Positions 31,573-41,163 of a stretch of 64,000 bases of DNA are shown here, piece by piece (position 1 is the first letter of the stretch; each line of letters begins with the position of its first letter). The DNA comes from Prorocentrum cordatum (taxonomy: Eukaryota > Sar > Dinophyceae > Prorocentrales > Prorocentraceae), in contig CAUYUJ010016482.1 of the NCBI GenBank assembly GCA_963575745.1, positions 1 to 64,000 of the forward strand. The letters run 5' to 3'. A model generated the notes under the pieces. That model saw nothing but the letters and a program-made list of their open reading frames with translations, did not search any database and was not told the origin of the DNA. A program made the translations under genes and the position numbers.

Positions 31573-32262
31573 ATGGGCGCGGCTGTCCGCGATGCACGCG
31601 AAAGTGCCCGAACCCTGCTGATGCGCTCACGACTTTCCGAAGGATCGTTGGCAGCCACGACCTTCGGATTTGATCGCGCAACGGATTTGTCCAACTGGTG
31701 TTCCCGATTTGCGGTCGCGACTCTGGCCACGCCAGTGTGTTCAGGCCCCCCGCGGAGCGTTTCGAGGCGACCTATGGTGTTTTGTCCTACGGATCGCTCG
31801 GAACTGCCAATGTCTTTTCGCGGCGTGACGTTTGGATTTTGCACTGCGCTTAGGTTTCTTAAACGTTGGTTGCCGAAATTGGTTCCGCTGCAAGCGCGGC
31901 GAGCAATGAATGCGAGGTTTTCTTGCCGATGCGCGCCCTTGGACTTACTTTTAAAGTTTCCCGCTACTTTCATGAAATGCATGGGAAAAGAATCATGTAG
32001 GTCGAAATCAACCTGTTTTGCCAGGGTTCGTTGGTTTTCGGTGGCAGAGATCATAGTGTTACGCCGAAATCACAACCACTTAAGTAAATGTCACGTTTGT
32101 CGTTGGTTATGTAGAAGTTTCAAACCCCTGTTGGTTACCCCGGCGCCCACGTGGGCCGACATACATGATCTTTGCACTCCCTCCCTATGGGACCACGAAA
32201 CGTGTGAGGGGTGTGCCAAAGTGGGTCTGCGGCGCCATGTGGGGTGCGCCACTTGGACCTGA
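31573..32262 (+). CDS. Open frame after the leader relic, uncertain
   Basis: A 229-codon frame begins about 105 bases downstream of the spliced-leader relic and so could be a retroposed coding sequence. Composition is only moderately protein-like (RSRLSEGSLAATTFGFDRAT, ALRFLKRWLPKLVPLQARR), and the last 35 codons run into the 36-bp motif and the 89-bp satellite. No family is recognised. It may be a decayed retrocopy. Confidence 0.2.
   Translation: MGAAVRDARESARTLLMRSRLSEGSLAATTFGFDRATDLSNWCSRFAVATLATPVCSGPPRSVSRRPMVFCPTDRSELPMSFRGVTFGFCTALRFLKRWLPKLVPLQARRAMNARFSCRCAPLDLLLKFPATFMKCMGKESCRSKSTCFARVRWFSVAEIIVLRRNHNHLSKCHVCRWLCRSFKPLLVTPAPTWADIHDLCTPSLWDHETCEGCAKVGLRRHVGCATWT
32141..32176 (+). 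repeat. 36-bp dispersed motif, second copy
   Basis: A perfect reverse-complement match to 5145-5180, directly beside the start of the 89-bp satellite. Confidence 0.75.
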
Positions 32263-32945
32263 GATGGAGCTCCCTGTGGGGCCACGAAACGTGTGAAGGG
32301 GTGCCATGCGAACTGCACCACTGGGACCGTAGGTGCAGCTCCCTGAGGGGCCACGAAACGTGTGAGGGGTGTGCCAAAAAGGGGCGGTGGCGCCATGCGA
32401 GCTGCGCCACTTGGACCTCAGGTGGAGCTCCCTGAGGGGCCACGAAATCTGTGAGGGGTGTGCCAAAATGGGGCGGTGGCGCCATGCGAGCTGCGCCACT
32501 TGGACCGTAAATGGAGCTCCCTATGGGGCCACGAAACGTGTGAGGGGTGTGCCAAAAAGGGACGGTGGCGCCATGCGAGCTGCGCCACGTGGACCTTAGG
32601 TGGAGCTCCCTATGGGGCCACGAAACGTGTGAGGGGTGTGCCAAAAGGAGCTCCCTGAGGGGCCACGAAATCTGTGAGGGGTGTGCCAAAATGGGGCGGT
32701 GGCGCCATGCGAGCTGCGCCACTTGGACCCAGGTGGAGCTCCCTGAGGGGCCACGAAACGTGTGAGGGGTGTGCCAAAATGGGGCGGTGGCGCCATGCGA
32801 GCTGCGCCACTTGGACCGTAAATGGAGCTCCCTATGGGGCCACGAAACGTGTGAGGGGTGTGCCAAAATGGGCGTGCGGGACGCATGCGGGCACACCCAC
32901 TGGGACCTTCGGTGGAGCTCCGTATGGGGCCACGAAACGTGCGAT
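32180..32945 (+). repeat. 89-bp satellite array
   Basis: Units starting CTCCCTATGGGGCCACGAAA recur at 32339, 32428, 32517, 32606, 32650, 32739, 32828 and 32917. The spacing is 89 bases except for one 44-base partial unit, with two more diverged units before 32339. Because 89 is not a multiple of three, each unit shifts frame, so the Cys-rich frames seen here are not genes. A lone unit lies at 3064-3122. Confidence 0.9.
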
Positions 32946-33115
32946 GATGGCGACGAGGACAACGATGATGGTGATGACGACGATGATGGTGATGATGACG
33001 ATGATGGTTATGATGGCGGCCATGATGTTGATGCTGATGACGATGATGATGATAATGATGATGATAATGATGATGACGATGATGATGATGATGATGACGA
33101 TGAGGATGATAGGAG
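32942..33115. repeat. GAT/GAC triplet repeat
   Basis: GATGATGACGATG-type repeat that starts inside the last 89-bp unit, so the microsatellite grew at or was joined to the satellite edge. The poly-Asp and poly-His frames are artefacts. Confidence 0.85.
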
Positions 33116-33299
33116 GGGAGAGGAGGCGGAGGAGGAGAGGAGGAGGAAGGAGACGCGGGGCACCGTCTCTTCAAACGAGGACCCAACACCACAGGATGGT
33201 TGGGAAATATATAGCCGGAGTGCAGTATCCCCAAACAGGGTTTTTAGACCCACTGCGGTTTCCAAGGTCGATTGCGTGCCCGTCCAGTGCGGGCTGGCA

Positions 33300-33317
33300 T
33301 GGCATGTTAAAACATGC
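33300..33317. repeat. 18-bp palindrome GGCATGTTAAAACATGCC
   Basis: Perfect inverted repeat of 8 bases around AA, just before a CTCCTC tract. Confidence 0.8.
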
Positions 33318-33369
33318 CTTCCTCTTCCTCCTCCTCCTCCTCCTCCTCCTCCTCCTCCACCTCCTCTTC

Positions 33370-33665
33370 ATCCCGAACGGCATCTCGGAGCCCAGAGTTG
33401 CAAAGATGTCTCCAGCGTAACGGGCTGGACCACCTCGCGCGCGGCATTTCGGACCCCAGAGTTGCGACGATGTCTCGGGCGAAACGTGCTGCGAGGAAGT
33501 CTCAGGCGCAACGGGCCGGACCACCTCGAGCGCGGCGTCCCAGAGCTCCGAGTTGCGGGGGCCTCCTGGGGCCTCCTGGGACCTCCTGGTGACCTCCTGG
33601 GGCTTCCTCCTGGGCCTCCTGTGGCCTCCTGGACCCCACCTGGGGCTTCCTGAAGCCTCTTGGGG
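33370..33665. repeat. Degenerate 70-90 bp repeat followed by CCTCCTGGGG repeats
   Basis: Two and a half diverged copies of a unit with CGGCATTTCGGACCCCAGAG and GGACCACCTCG lie at about 33373, 33444 and 33533, then about 100 bases of CCTCCTGGGGC-type units similar in style to the repeat at 1-410. Confidence 0.6.
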
Positions 33666-33986
33666 CTCCCAGGGGGGATATCTAACCTGTGGCCGTCGGG
33701 GCCCCCCAAAATGGGGGGGGGGCACACGAGCAGGAAAAATCAACTTATCGGCACCGGATGTGTATTAACTTGACACGTTCTGATAGGGGGCCTCCTGGGG
33801 CCTTGTTGATCCAGTGCGTATTGCCTCACTCCGCTGCCGTTTGGGCACTAGCTAGCTTGATGACTTGCGGTGGGGCACCCGCGAGAGGAGAACAAGCTAG
33901 TCCTCACTCTTTCCAGAGGGTCCGGAGGACCCTTACTACCGCTCGGGCATTGACACTAGCTTGAGCCACCAGCCCTGAGTACAGCC
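33666..33986. other. Possible 5' end or LTR of the copia-like element
   Basis: No gene. The stretch directly precedes the gag ATG and might hold the LTR and primer-binding site, but no second copy exists in the window (the 3' part is lost in the gap), so it cannot be confirmed. Confidence 0.25.
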
Positions 33987-35129
33987 ATGGCGGACGGAGG
34001 CAGCGCTGGAGGGAGCAGCATTCGTGACCGACGATTCTCCGGGGAAGGAGCAGCTGCAGTCCAGGATTACAAGGCTTGGAAGAAATGGGCACGAGCAAGA
34101 CTGCTGGTGGAAAAGGGGCGCGGAGGCAAGTCTGAGACCTTCGGCCCCATGTTGTACACCCTCTTGGAGGGAACGGCCGTGGACGCTCTGGAGCATGTGG
34201 AGCTGGACGAGCTGGCAGTCGACGGCGGTGAAGAGAAGCTGTTCGCCGTCCTGGACGCACGATACCCAGAGCGAGAGGCGGCCGACCGAGTGGGAGACGC
34301 GCTGGAGTCCGTGTTTGGTCTGAAGATCGAGAAGGCGGAGCTCACTAGTGCGTACGTGGGCCGAGCTCAGACGATATTCATGGAGGCCAAGAAGGAGGGC
34401 GTGGAAATCCCTGATGTCGCTCAAGGATTTCTCCTTCTTCGGGGCGCCCGCCTCGGAGGCGACCGGCGCGCCGTCGTCCTCGCGGCCAGCGAGAGGCAGT
34501 GGACGTTTGAGAAGTTGGCCCTGGCACTCAAGACGGTCTACCCGAAGGTGCTGCCCGAGCACGGCGTGCACCTGGTGGAGGACGACTACGTGTGGGAGGC
34601 GGCGGGTGAAGAGCATCCTCCCGCGGCAAGCTCCCAGGAGGAGGTGGATGCGTTCCTGGCGGAGGTCGAGCAGGATCGTGAGGAACCCATGGAGGAGGAT
34701 GAGGCCATCCAGGTGCTGGCGACGTGGAAGGAGACCCGGGCGGCGGTCGCCGAGGAGCGGAAGAAGCGTGGGCTGCCACCTCCACAGGCGCCCGATCTGA
34801 AGAAGTTCTCCGCTCGGGTCCGCTGCTGGGCCTGTAAGCAGGCAGGTCACTTCAGCAAGGAGTGCCCGAAACGAGCTGGCCAGAGTGGCGGCAAGGGTCG
34901 CTTCGGCCAGAGGTTCGGGGTTGGCTTCGTCGAGAGTTTCTTCGCTGGAGAAAAAGAGGCCGACCCCTGGAGTGAGATCGAGGAGATCCTGGCAACCTGG
35001 GACGACAGGGGCCTCGGAGAGCAGCTGACCGAGGATCATTTCACGCGTCGGCGCAAGGAGGTGGACGAGATCGCCGACGACGACGACGCGGCGGAGACTT
35101 CATGGTGCACTCACCGGGCGCCGGGGTGA
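33987..35129 (+). CDS. Gag protein with CCHC zinc knuckle
   Basis: 380 residues from ATG 33987 (GCCATGGCGG, good context). The first 150 residues resemble copia-type gag (DYKAWKKWARARLLVEK, FGPMLYTLLEGTAVDAL, EEKLFAVLDARYPERE). A zinc knuckle follows near residue 280: CWACKQAGHFSKEC, with the CX2CX4HX4C spacing that binds nucleic acid. The C-terminus is acidic. It would form the capsid-like particle and package the RNA. The frame overlaps the protease frame by 28 bases in the -1 phase, which would suit a programmed -1 frameshift. Confidence 0.8.
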   Translation: MADGGSAGGSSIRDRRFSGEGAAAVQDYKAWKKWARARLLVEKGRGGKSETFGPMLYTLLEGTAVDALEHVELDELAVDGGEEKLFAVLDARYPEREAADRVGDALESVFGLKIEKAELTSAYVGRAQTIFMEAKKEGVEIPDVAQGFLLLRGARLGGDRRAVVLAASERQWTFEKLALALKTVYPKVLPEHGVHLVEDDYVWEAAGEEHPPAASSQEEVDAFLAEVEQDREEPMEEDEAIQVLATWKETRAAVAEERKKRGLPPPQAPDLKKFSARVRCWACKQAGHFSKECPKRAGQSGGKGRFGQRFGVGFVESFFAGEKEADPWSEIEEILATWDDRGLGEQLTEDHFTRRRKEVDEIADDDDAAETSWCTHRAPG

Positions 35130-35530
35130 TCGACCCAGGTTGCGCGAGGGCCCTGATTGGCTTGGACACGCTGAGCGAGCTGATCAAGACGTCCGGGAAC
35201 GCCATCGAGATCGACGAGGACCACAAAGTGGTCACGTTCAAGGGGTTCAGCGGTGATGAGCAGCACTCCATCGGCGTCTGCAAGATCCCGTGGAGGCTCG
35301 GCAACCACCTCGAGATGGTCGACGTGTACGTGGTCCCGAGCCAGGCGGGCCTCCTTCTGAGCAAGCCCCTCCTGAAGAAGCTGGGATGCACGCTGGATAT
35401 GGAGAATGACGAGTTGGTCTTCCCGAAGTTGGGCGTCCGCGTGCTGCTCCAGACGACCCGCGGCGGACACTACGAGGTGCTGCTCGACGGATCAGCAGCG
35501 GTCCCCATCGCGAACAAGGATTTTCAGTAG
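35102..35530 (+). CDS. Retroelement aspartic protease
   Basis: About 142 residues. AGVIDPGCARALIGLDTLSE carries the active-site Asp, but as DPG rather than the usual DTG or DSG. The second half has VDVYVVPSQAGLLLSKPLLK followed by LGCTLDMEND, which fits the ILG-type helix after the flap of copia proteases. It would cleave the polyprotein. It overlaps gag (-1 frame) and ends at TAG 35528, 33 bases before the next frame opens. Confidence 0.65.
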   Translation: MVHSPGAGVIDPGCARALIGLDTLSELIKTSGNAIEIDEDHKVVTFKGFSGDEQHSIGVCKIPWRLGNHLEMVDVYVVPSQAGLLLSKPLLKKLGCTLDMENDELVFPKLGVRVLLQTTRGGHYEVLLDGSAAVPIANKDFQ

Positions 35531-35562
35531 GGCCGGGCCGTAGCCCTGAGGCCATAGACGAG

Positions 35563-36348
35563 ATGTGCGTTGTGAGCCAAGCAAGTTCGCGGAGACCCGT
35601 CATCATGGAGGTGTTCTCTCCCCCGAGGCTGACCAAGTGGGCCAAGGAGTTTGGCTTTGAGGATGGCGGCGCATACGATTTGCAGACAGGTTGGGATGCC
35701 CGCCAGCGCGAGGACGTCTCCCGGCTTTTCTGCGACCTGGAGACCAAGGATCCGTTCCTCGTTTCGTGCAGTCCCCCCTGTGGCAAGCTGTCGCAACTGC
35801 AGGCTCTCACGCCCGAGGACCGGCGCAAGGACCCTGAGAGGTTTGAGCACGAGGTTCAGGAGGCTGTCTCTTTTATCGTCTTGTGCCTGGTGATTGCGGA
35901 GTGGCAGATGATGCGCGGGAAGCATTTCATACTCGAGCAATCCCGAGGGAAATCGGCATGGGGCTTGAAGGAGATGACTTATTTCCTGACGGAATTTTCC
36001 CCCTTCATCGCGGAGGCGGCGGCGTGCAGGTTTGGCAAGCTGGACCGGGTGTCAGGGGTTCCCCTCGCCAAGGTCTGGCGCTTCGCCTCGGATCTCCCGG
36101 AGGTGGCCGAGGAGGTGGACCGCCAGTGCCGAGGCGGTCACGAGCATCAGGACGTGATGGACAGCGCTGGCGGCATGAAGCGTTCGGTTTGGTCCCAGAT
36201 CTACCCGGACAGACTGGCGAAGGCGTTTAGTGAAAGGCGCCTACCGGGCCAGGATGGAGAACCAGAGCTACACCCGCCAGACGGCCGTCCACGAGGCCAT
36301 GGGGGTCGGCGACCAGGGGGAGGACGAGGAGGCGGACACCGAGGGTAA
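35563..36348 (+). CDS. Methyltransferase-like (CSPPC) domain of the copia-like element
   Basis: About 260 residues. PVIMEVFSPPRLTKWAKEFG is placed like motif I, GAYDLQTGWDA like motif II, and DPFLVSCSPPCGKLSQLQAL like motif IV of cytosine-5 methyltransferases, with the candidate catalytic Cys codon at 35779. GKHFILEQSRGKSAWGLKEM corresponds to the ENV-type motif but reads LEQ. Conserved motifs VIII-X are not clear, so it could be a non-catalytic relative. I recall this FSPPR/CSPPC domain from copia polyproteins of dinoflagellates. It lies in another frame from the protease and overlaps the integrase frame by 119 bases. Confidence 0.6.
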   Translation: MCVVSQASSRRPVIMEVFSPPRLTKWAKEFGFEDGGAYDLQTGWDARQREDVSRLFCDLETKDPFLVSCSPPCGKLSQLQALTPEDRRKDPERFEHEVQEAVSFIVLCLVIAEWQMMRGKHFILEQSRGKSAWGLKEMTYFLTEFSPFIAEAAACRFGKLDRVSGVPLAKVWRFASDLPEVAEEVDRQCRGGHEHQDVMDSAGGMKRSVWSQIYPDRLAKAFSERRLPGQDGEPELHPPDGRPRGHGGRRPGGGRGGGHRG

Positions 36349-37267
36349 GGATCGCCTCACCCGGGACGACCTGTACCATGGCCGGCCGCAGACCATCGAG
36401 GCTGGCTTGCGCCGTCTACACGTCATTCTCGGTCACGCCCCGGTGCCTACCATGATGAGACATCTACGCCATGCGAATGCGACCGAGGGGGCCCTGAAGA
36501 TGGCCGCGGAGTTTCGCTGCCCAGAGTGCGACGTCAAGGCGGACCCGAAGGCGGTTCGCTCAGCGGCACCGGACATTGCGCAGCCCCCTTTGAGGTCCAT
36601 CGGCATGGACGTGAAGGAGCTGCCTGGCTGGATGCCTGATCAGATCGTCAAGGCACTCAACATCGTGTGCGATACGTCGTCGCTGCAGTCCATGACTCCG
36701 TTCGATGAGGGCGATGACGGGGTGGCGGCCGACCTGTTGCGCCTGTACCGAGACAATTGGACTCGGCCATACCTGCGCCCGAAGTGGATCCGCCTTGACC
36801 TGGCGAAGCCTCACGTGTCCAAGGTCTTCACGAGTGCGATGGAGCGGGACGGGACCACAATCCTGGACACGGCCGGCAGCGCCAAGGAGCAGAACGGGAA
36901 GGTGGAGCGGCATGGGCATTGGTTCGCCCAGATGCTGCGCGCCGTGATCGCCGAGGTCCAGCCTCAGGACCGCGGTGAGTGGCGCGAATGCGTGGCGCAG
37001 GTGCAGGAGGCCAAGAACTCTCTTCTAAGCGTCGGCGGGGTCAGCCCGGCCCAGATCGTTTTCGGGCGGAACCCCGAGGTGCCAGAGGACCTGCTGGTGG
37101 ACTCGCCGGACATCGTGGCGAACAGCGCAGTCCTGCACGACCCGCCGGCGGTGTTTGCTGCTCGAGTCCGAGCGGTGGCCAGGCGACAGGTTCTGAGCTA
37201 CAACGACAAGCAGGCGACCCGCCTGGCCCTGGACGCGCGGCCCCGGAAGCTTGTGAAGTACCAGCCG
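36230..37267 (+). CDS. Integrase (partial, cut by gap)
   Basis: The N-terminal zinc-binding type segment reads LHVILGHAPVPTMMRHL and then FRCPECD (H...H...CxxC). The catalytic core carries D,D and E: SIGMDVKELPGW, KWIRLDLAKPHVSKVF, and AKEQNGKVERHGHWF. It then reads VSPAQIVFGRNPEVPEDLL, and RQVLSYNDKQATRLALDAR, typical of the integrase C-terminal side of copia elements. It inserts the cDNA into host DNA. It stops at the N-run at 37268. Confidence 0.75.
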
Positions 37268-37367
37268 NNNNNNNNNNNNNNNNNNNNNNNNNNNNNNNNN
37301 NNNNNNNNNNNNNNNNNNNNNNNNNNNNNNNNNNNNNNNNNNNNNNNNNNNNNNNNNNNNNNNNNNN
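37268..37367. other. Assembly gap (100 N)
   Basis: A run of about 100 N, the usual placeholder for a gap of unknown size. The rest of the copia-like element is missing here. Confidence 0.99.
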
Positions 37368-37730
37368 CCTCCTCCTCGTCCTCCTCCTCCTCCTCGTCCT
37401 CCTCCTCCTCGTCCTCCTCCTCGTCCCGACCTCGCGGCGCCCGCGCCCGCCCGCGGCGCTCGCGCCCGCCGCGGAGGCCGAGCGGGGCGCCGGCGGGCGG
37501 CCCGCCGCAGAGGCGGCGGAGCCAGGCGCGGCTCCCCGCGGGGCGTGCGCACGACGACGACGACGACGACGACGATGTCGACGACGACGTCGACGACAAC
37601 GTCCAGCGAAGGGCCCCGTCGTGGTCGTCGTCGTCCTCCTCCTCCTCCTCCTCGTCGTCGGCGTTGTCCTCCTCCTGCTGCTCCTCCTCCTCCTCCTCCT
37701 CCTCCTCATCCCCCCTCTTTCTTCTCCACT
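37368..37730. repeat. TCC/TCG and GAC triplet repeats
   Basis: CCTCCTCGTCC to 37435, a GC-rich spacer (37436-37550), ACGACGACG to 37600, then CGTCGTCCTCC to 37710. No gene. Confidence 0.8.
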
Positions 37731-37867
37731 ACCTGCTACACGAAGGGTGCCTTATGCTTCCTGCCTCCCATGATCGGCTTCCTTTTTCTGGCTGCCGCTT
37801 ATGGCTCTGGGGCCCGGGAGGCTGTCCTCCCGTGCCCGCGCTAATACGCGTCTTAAGCTGTTCGTTT

Positions 37868-38965
37868 TGTTACTCCTCCTCCTCCTCCTCCTCCTCCTCC
37901 TCCTCCTCCTCCTCCTCCTCCTCCTCTACTCATCACCACCACCATCATTACCTCATCATCACCATCACCATCACCATCACCATCACCACTACCATCACTA
38001 TCATCACCATCAGCATTATGATTATCATCATCATCAGCATCAGCATCAGCATCATCATCATCATCACTGTGAGTGTCGGCACTACCATGAGCACACCACC
38101 ACCATTATCATCAGCATTACCATTTTCCTCTGTTTCCTCCTCATCATAATCATCATGATCAACGTCCTCATCATCATAACCATCATCATCATCGTCATCA
38201 TCATCACCACTATCACCATCATCATCATCACCAACATCATCATCAGCGTCGGAATTATCATCATCAACATCATCAACATTAGCATTCTCAAGACCATCAC
38301 CATTACCATTATCATCATCATCATCAGCATCATCATCATATCATCAGCATCAGCATCATCGTCAGCGTCTGCGTCTGCGTGCGTCTGCGTCAGCCTCTTC
38401 ATCATCAATGGCATCATCAGCATCAACATTATCATCACCATCGTCGTCATTATCATCTTCATCACCAACATTATCACCATCATCATCATCATCGTCATCA
38501 TCATAAGCATCATCATCATCATCCGTATCATCAGCATCATCATCAGCATCAGCACCATCAGCATCATCGCCATCATTTACATCATCAGGAGCATCATCAC
38601 CATCATGGACATCATCGGGAACATCATCAGCATCATCATCCGTATCAGCATAATCATCAGCATCAGGAGCATCATCACCACCGTCATCATCATCACCATC
38701 ACCATCATCACAATCGTCACCATCATCATCGTCGTCATCGTCGCCTTCGTCGTCGTCGTGGTCGTCGTGGTCGTCGTCGTCGTTGTCATTGTTACAAACA
38801 TCATCATCAGCATCACCGTGATCAGCATCAGCATGATCATCAGCATCATCATTCGCATCGGCCGCATTATCATCAGCATCAACATCAGCATCAGTAGCAT
38901 TATCATCATCACCACTACCACCACCACCACCTCCACAACCACCATCATCATTATCATCATCACCT
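37868..38965. repeat. About 1 kb of CTC then degenerate ATC triplet repeat
   Basis: CTCCTCCTC to 37925, then CATCATCACCATC-type triplets with CAG, ATT and GTC variants to 38965. It produces long frames on both strands (Ile/Thr, His, Asp/Asn, Met); none is a gene. Confidence 0.9.
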
Positions 38966-39400
38966 TCTTTTCCTTCTCCTTCTCCTTCTCCTCCTCCTGC
39001 GCCCCCTCCCCATGCCGATGGCTTTCTGCAGCCCCTGGGGTGGCTGTAAGCAGGACAGGACGCATGGGGCGCCGATAAGGACGCGCGCATGGCGCACGCC
39101 CGAAGAGTACCTGCAATATCACCCCAGGGGGCGACACTGGCACACAAGGTGTTTTCGTCGAGGGCAGCCCGGCGGCAAGACCAGATGTCCTGCGTATTTC
39201 GAGGTCTCGCCTCGTCGTCTTCACCTCGAGGCTTCCACCTCCAGGTCGTCAGTGACACGTCTGGTCTTCACCTCGTCGAGGAGCACCTCGAGATCTCCAC
39301 CTCGAGGGCTTCGCCTCAAGACCTTCATCTCGATGTCTCCTCATCGAGGTCTTTACCTCGAGGACCTCCAGGTCTACGCCCAAGTGTCTTGACGCAGCCC
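38966..39400. other. Non-coding with CCTCGAGGTC repeats
   Basis: From about 39200 to 39375, units like CACCTCGAGGTCTTC recur in alternating orientation, since CCTCGAGG is itself a palindrome. No gene is supported. Confidence 0.5.
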
Positions 39401-41000
39401 TGGCTTAACCCCGCGGCGAGGCGTTGCCTCAAGGACACAGTCTGGCGGCAAGGCTGGCGGTCCTGCACGCTTTCACCCCGTCGCGAGGCAATTGCATCAA
39501 GGGCGCAGTCTGGCGGCAAGGCCAGCGGCCCTGCGCGTTTTCACGTCTCTACGGTTACCGCGGTTCTTCTCCTTTCGCTGGCTGGTTGGCGGTTGTGCAG
39601 AATTCCGTGCATCCGCAGATTCTGCGCGCTCACCCCCGTCGCGAGGCAGTTGCCCCAAGGCTGGCAATTCTGCTCTTTCTCACGCCTCTCCGCTCACCGC
39701 GTCCTGTAGTCGTTTGGGCGCGGCACTGCCGGCAATCATGCGCTCTCTCGCGTTTCTCCGGTCACCGCGTTCTGTATTCGTTCGGGCGCTGGTTGGCGGC
39801 AGCGCTGGCATTCTTGCATCCACAGTTTGTGCGCGCTCGCCCCCGTCGACAGGCAGTTGCTTCAAGGACAAAACCCAGTGGCAAGGCCGATGGTTCTGCA
39901 AACTTCGCCGAATTATTCGCTACCGAAATCCATCTCCTATTCGACGTTGGCTGCGGAAGCGCCGGCGTTCGTGCATCCACATATGTTTGTCACTCCCGTC
40001 GCGAGGCATTGGCCTCAAGCACAATGTCCGGCAGCAAGTTCGGCGGTCCTGCGCGCTCTTACGTCTCTGGTTGCCACGGTTCGTCTATTCTTGGATGCTG
40101 GTTGGTGGTGTGAGGCAGTTGCCTCAAAGGCACAGCTCGGCGGCAAGGCCGGCGGTCCTGTGCACTCGTCTTCTGTTGCCAGTGCTCGTGTTTTTCTGGG
40201 CGCTGGCTGGCGGTAGCGGTGGCTTTCGTGCATCCGCAAATTCTGCGCGCTTGCCCTCGTCGCGAGGCAGTGGCTTCATGGACGCAGTCCGACGGCATGG
40301 CCGGTTGGCATGCGCGCCTTCGATTCTTTCCGATCACCACGCTCATCTTCTTTTGCACGTTGGTTGGTGGCAGTTCATCGACTAGACGTAAGATTGACCT
40401 TTCGCCGGAGTGACCTTTGGTGCGGGCACAGATGGGTCCCCAGATGGCTGAGAACGAAGCAGTGGCAGCTGCTTGCGCGCCCAGGTTTGGTCCCCCCGCG
40501 GCCCCCCAAAAAGCCGCGCACCAAAGGTCACTCTTACCCAGGGTCACTCTTGCGTGTAGCCGAATTCATTTTCTCGTGCATCCGCTGAGTCTGTGCGCTT
40601 GCCCGCGTCGTGGGGCAGTTGCCTCAAGGACGCAGTCCAGTGGTAATGCCGTCGGTCCTACACCATTTCGCGTCGTTCGCGTTACCACAGTTCGTCTCCT
40701 TTCGGGCGCCGCCTTGCGTCATCCCCCGCCTTCGTGTACCTGCAGATTCTGCGCTCTTGCCCCTGCCGCGAGGCAGTTGCCTCAAGGGCACGGCCCAACG
40801 GCAAGGCCAGCGAACGGTCCTGCAAATCTTCACGTCTATCCACAACCAAGGTTCGTCTTCTTTTGGTGGCTGGCTGGCGGCAGCGCTGGCTTCCGTGCGT
40901 CCACACATTACACGCGCTCACCCCCGTAAGGGGGCAGTTGCCTCAAGGGCGCAACCAGCCGGCAAGACCAGCGGTCCTGCGCATTCCCACGGGCCCCATT
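39400..41000 (+). repeat. Degenerate satellite, about 155-bp period
   Basis: The phrase CGTCGCGAGGCAGTTGCCTC, then GGCGGCAAGGCCGGCGGTCC, recurs at about 39412, 39481, 39637, 39836, 39991, 40106, 40257, 40604, 40766 and 40924. Four spacings are 151-162 bases. Longer ones (199 and 347) and shorter ones (69 and 115) show indels, including a 126-bp insert at 40408. Frames here are repeat-driven and switch between units. Confidence 0.8.
40408..40533. mobile_element. 126-bp MITE-like insert with 17-bp inverted ends
   Basis: GAGTGACCTTTGGTGCG at 40408-40424 is the exact inverted repeat of 40517-40533. The segment interrupts the roughly 155-bp satellite. It has no coding capacity. Further GGTCACTCTTGCG sequence just outside the right end resembles the terminal motif. 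Clear target-site duplications were not identified. Confidence 0.55.
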
Positions 41001-41109
41001 CAGTCGAGCTTTTTCACGGCGTGTCTTCTCGTCGTGGAAATAGCTGGTGCCATGGAGGAAGAATCAGGAGATGCTGAACATGGAATGACGATTTCAAATG
41101 TCGTCAAGG

Positions 41110-41131
41110 GCTTTCGATCACTGTCAACATG

Positions 41132-41163
<32 letters not shown>

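Larger units (their letters stand above)
33987..37267 (+). mobile_element. Copia-like LTR retrotransposon, interrupted by gap
   Basis: Gag with a zinc knuckle, aspartic protease, a methyltransferase-like domain and integrase occur in this order; protease and integrase upstream of (presumed) reverse transcriptase is the Ty1/copia order. The parts lie in frames 0, 2, 1 and 2, so expression needs frameshifting or the copy is decayed. Reverse transcriptase and RNase H are not seen: the sequence runs into about 100 N, and repeat DNA follows. A methyltransferase-like module between protease and integrase is unusual outside dinoflagellates. Confidence 0.75.

Noticed and set aside
32360-32860. GCCAAAATGGGGCGG in each 89-bp unit resembles the reverse complement of the spliced leader
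   Set aside because: Only the central GCCAAAATGG matches well, it recurs in every satellite unit, and no coding frame follows. Chance similarity is more likely.
35528-35560. CCGTAGCCCTGAGG between protease and methyltransferase-like frames as a leader relic
   Set aside because: Only the first eight bases agree with the leader; expected by chance.
37868-39258. Very long open frames (Ile/Thr/His on plus, Asp-rich on minus)
   Set aside because: They arise from the ATC/CAT triplet array, change identity with frame and lack any domain.
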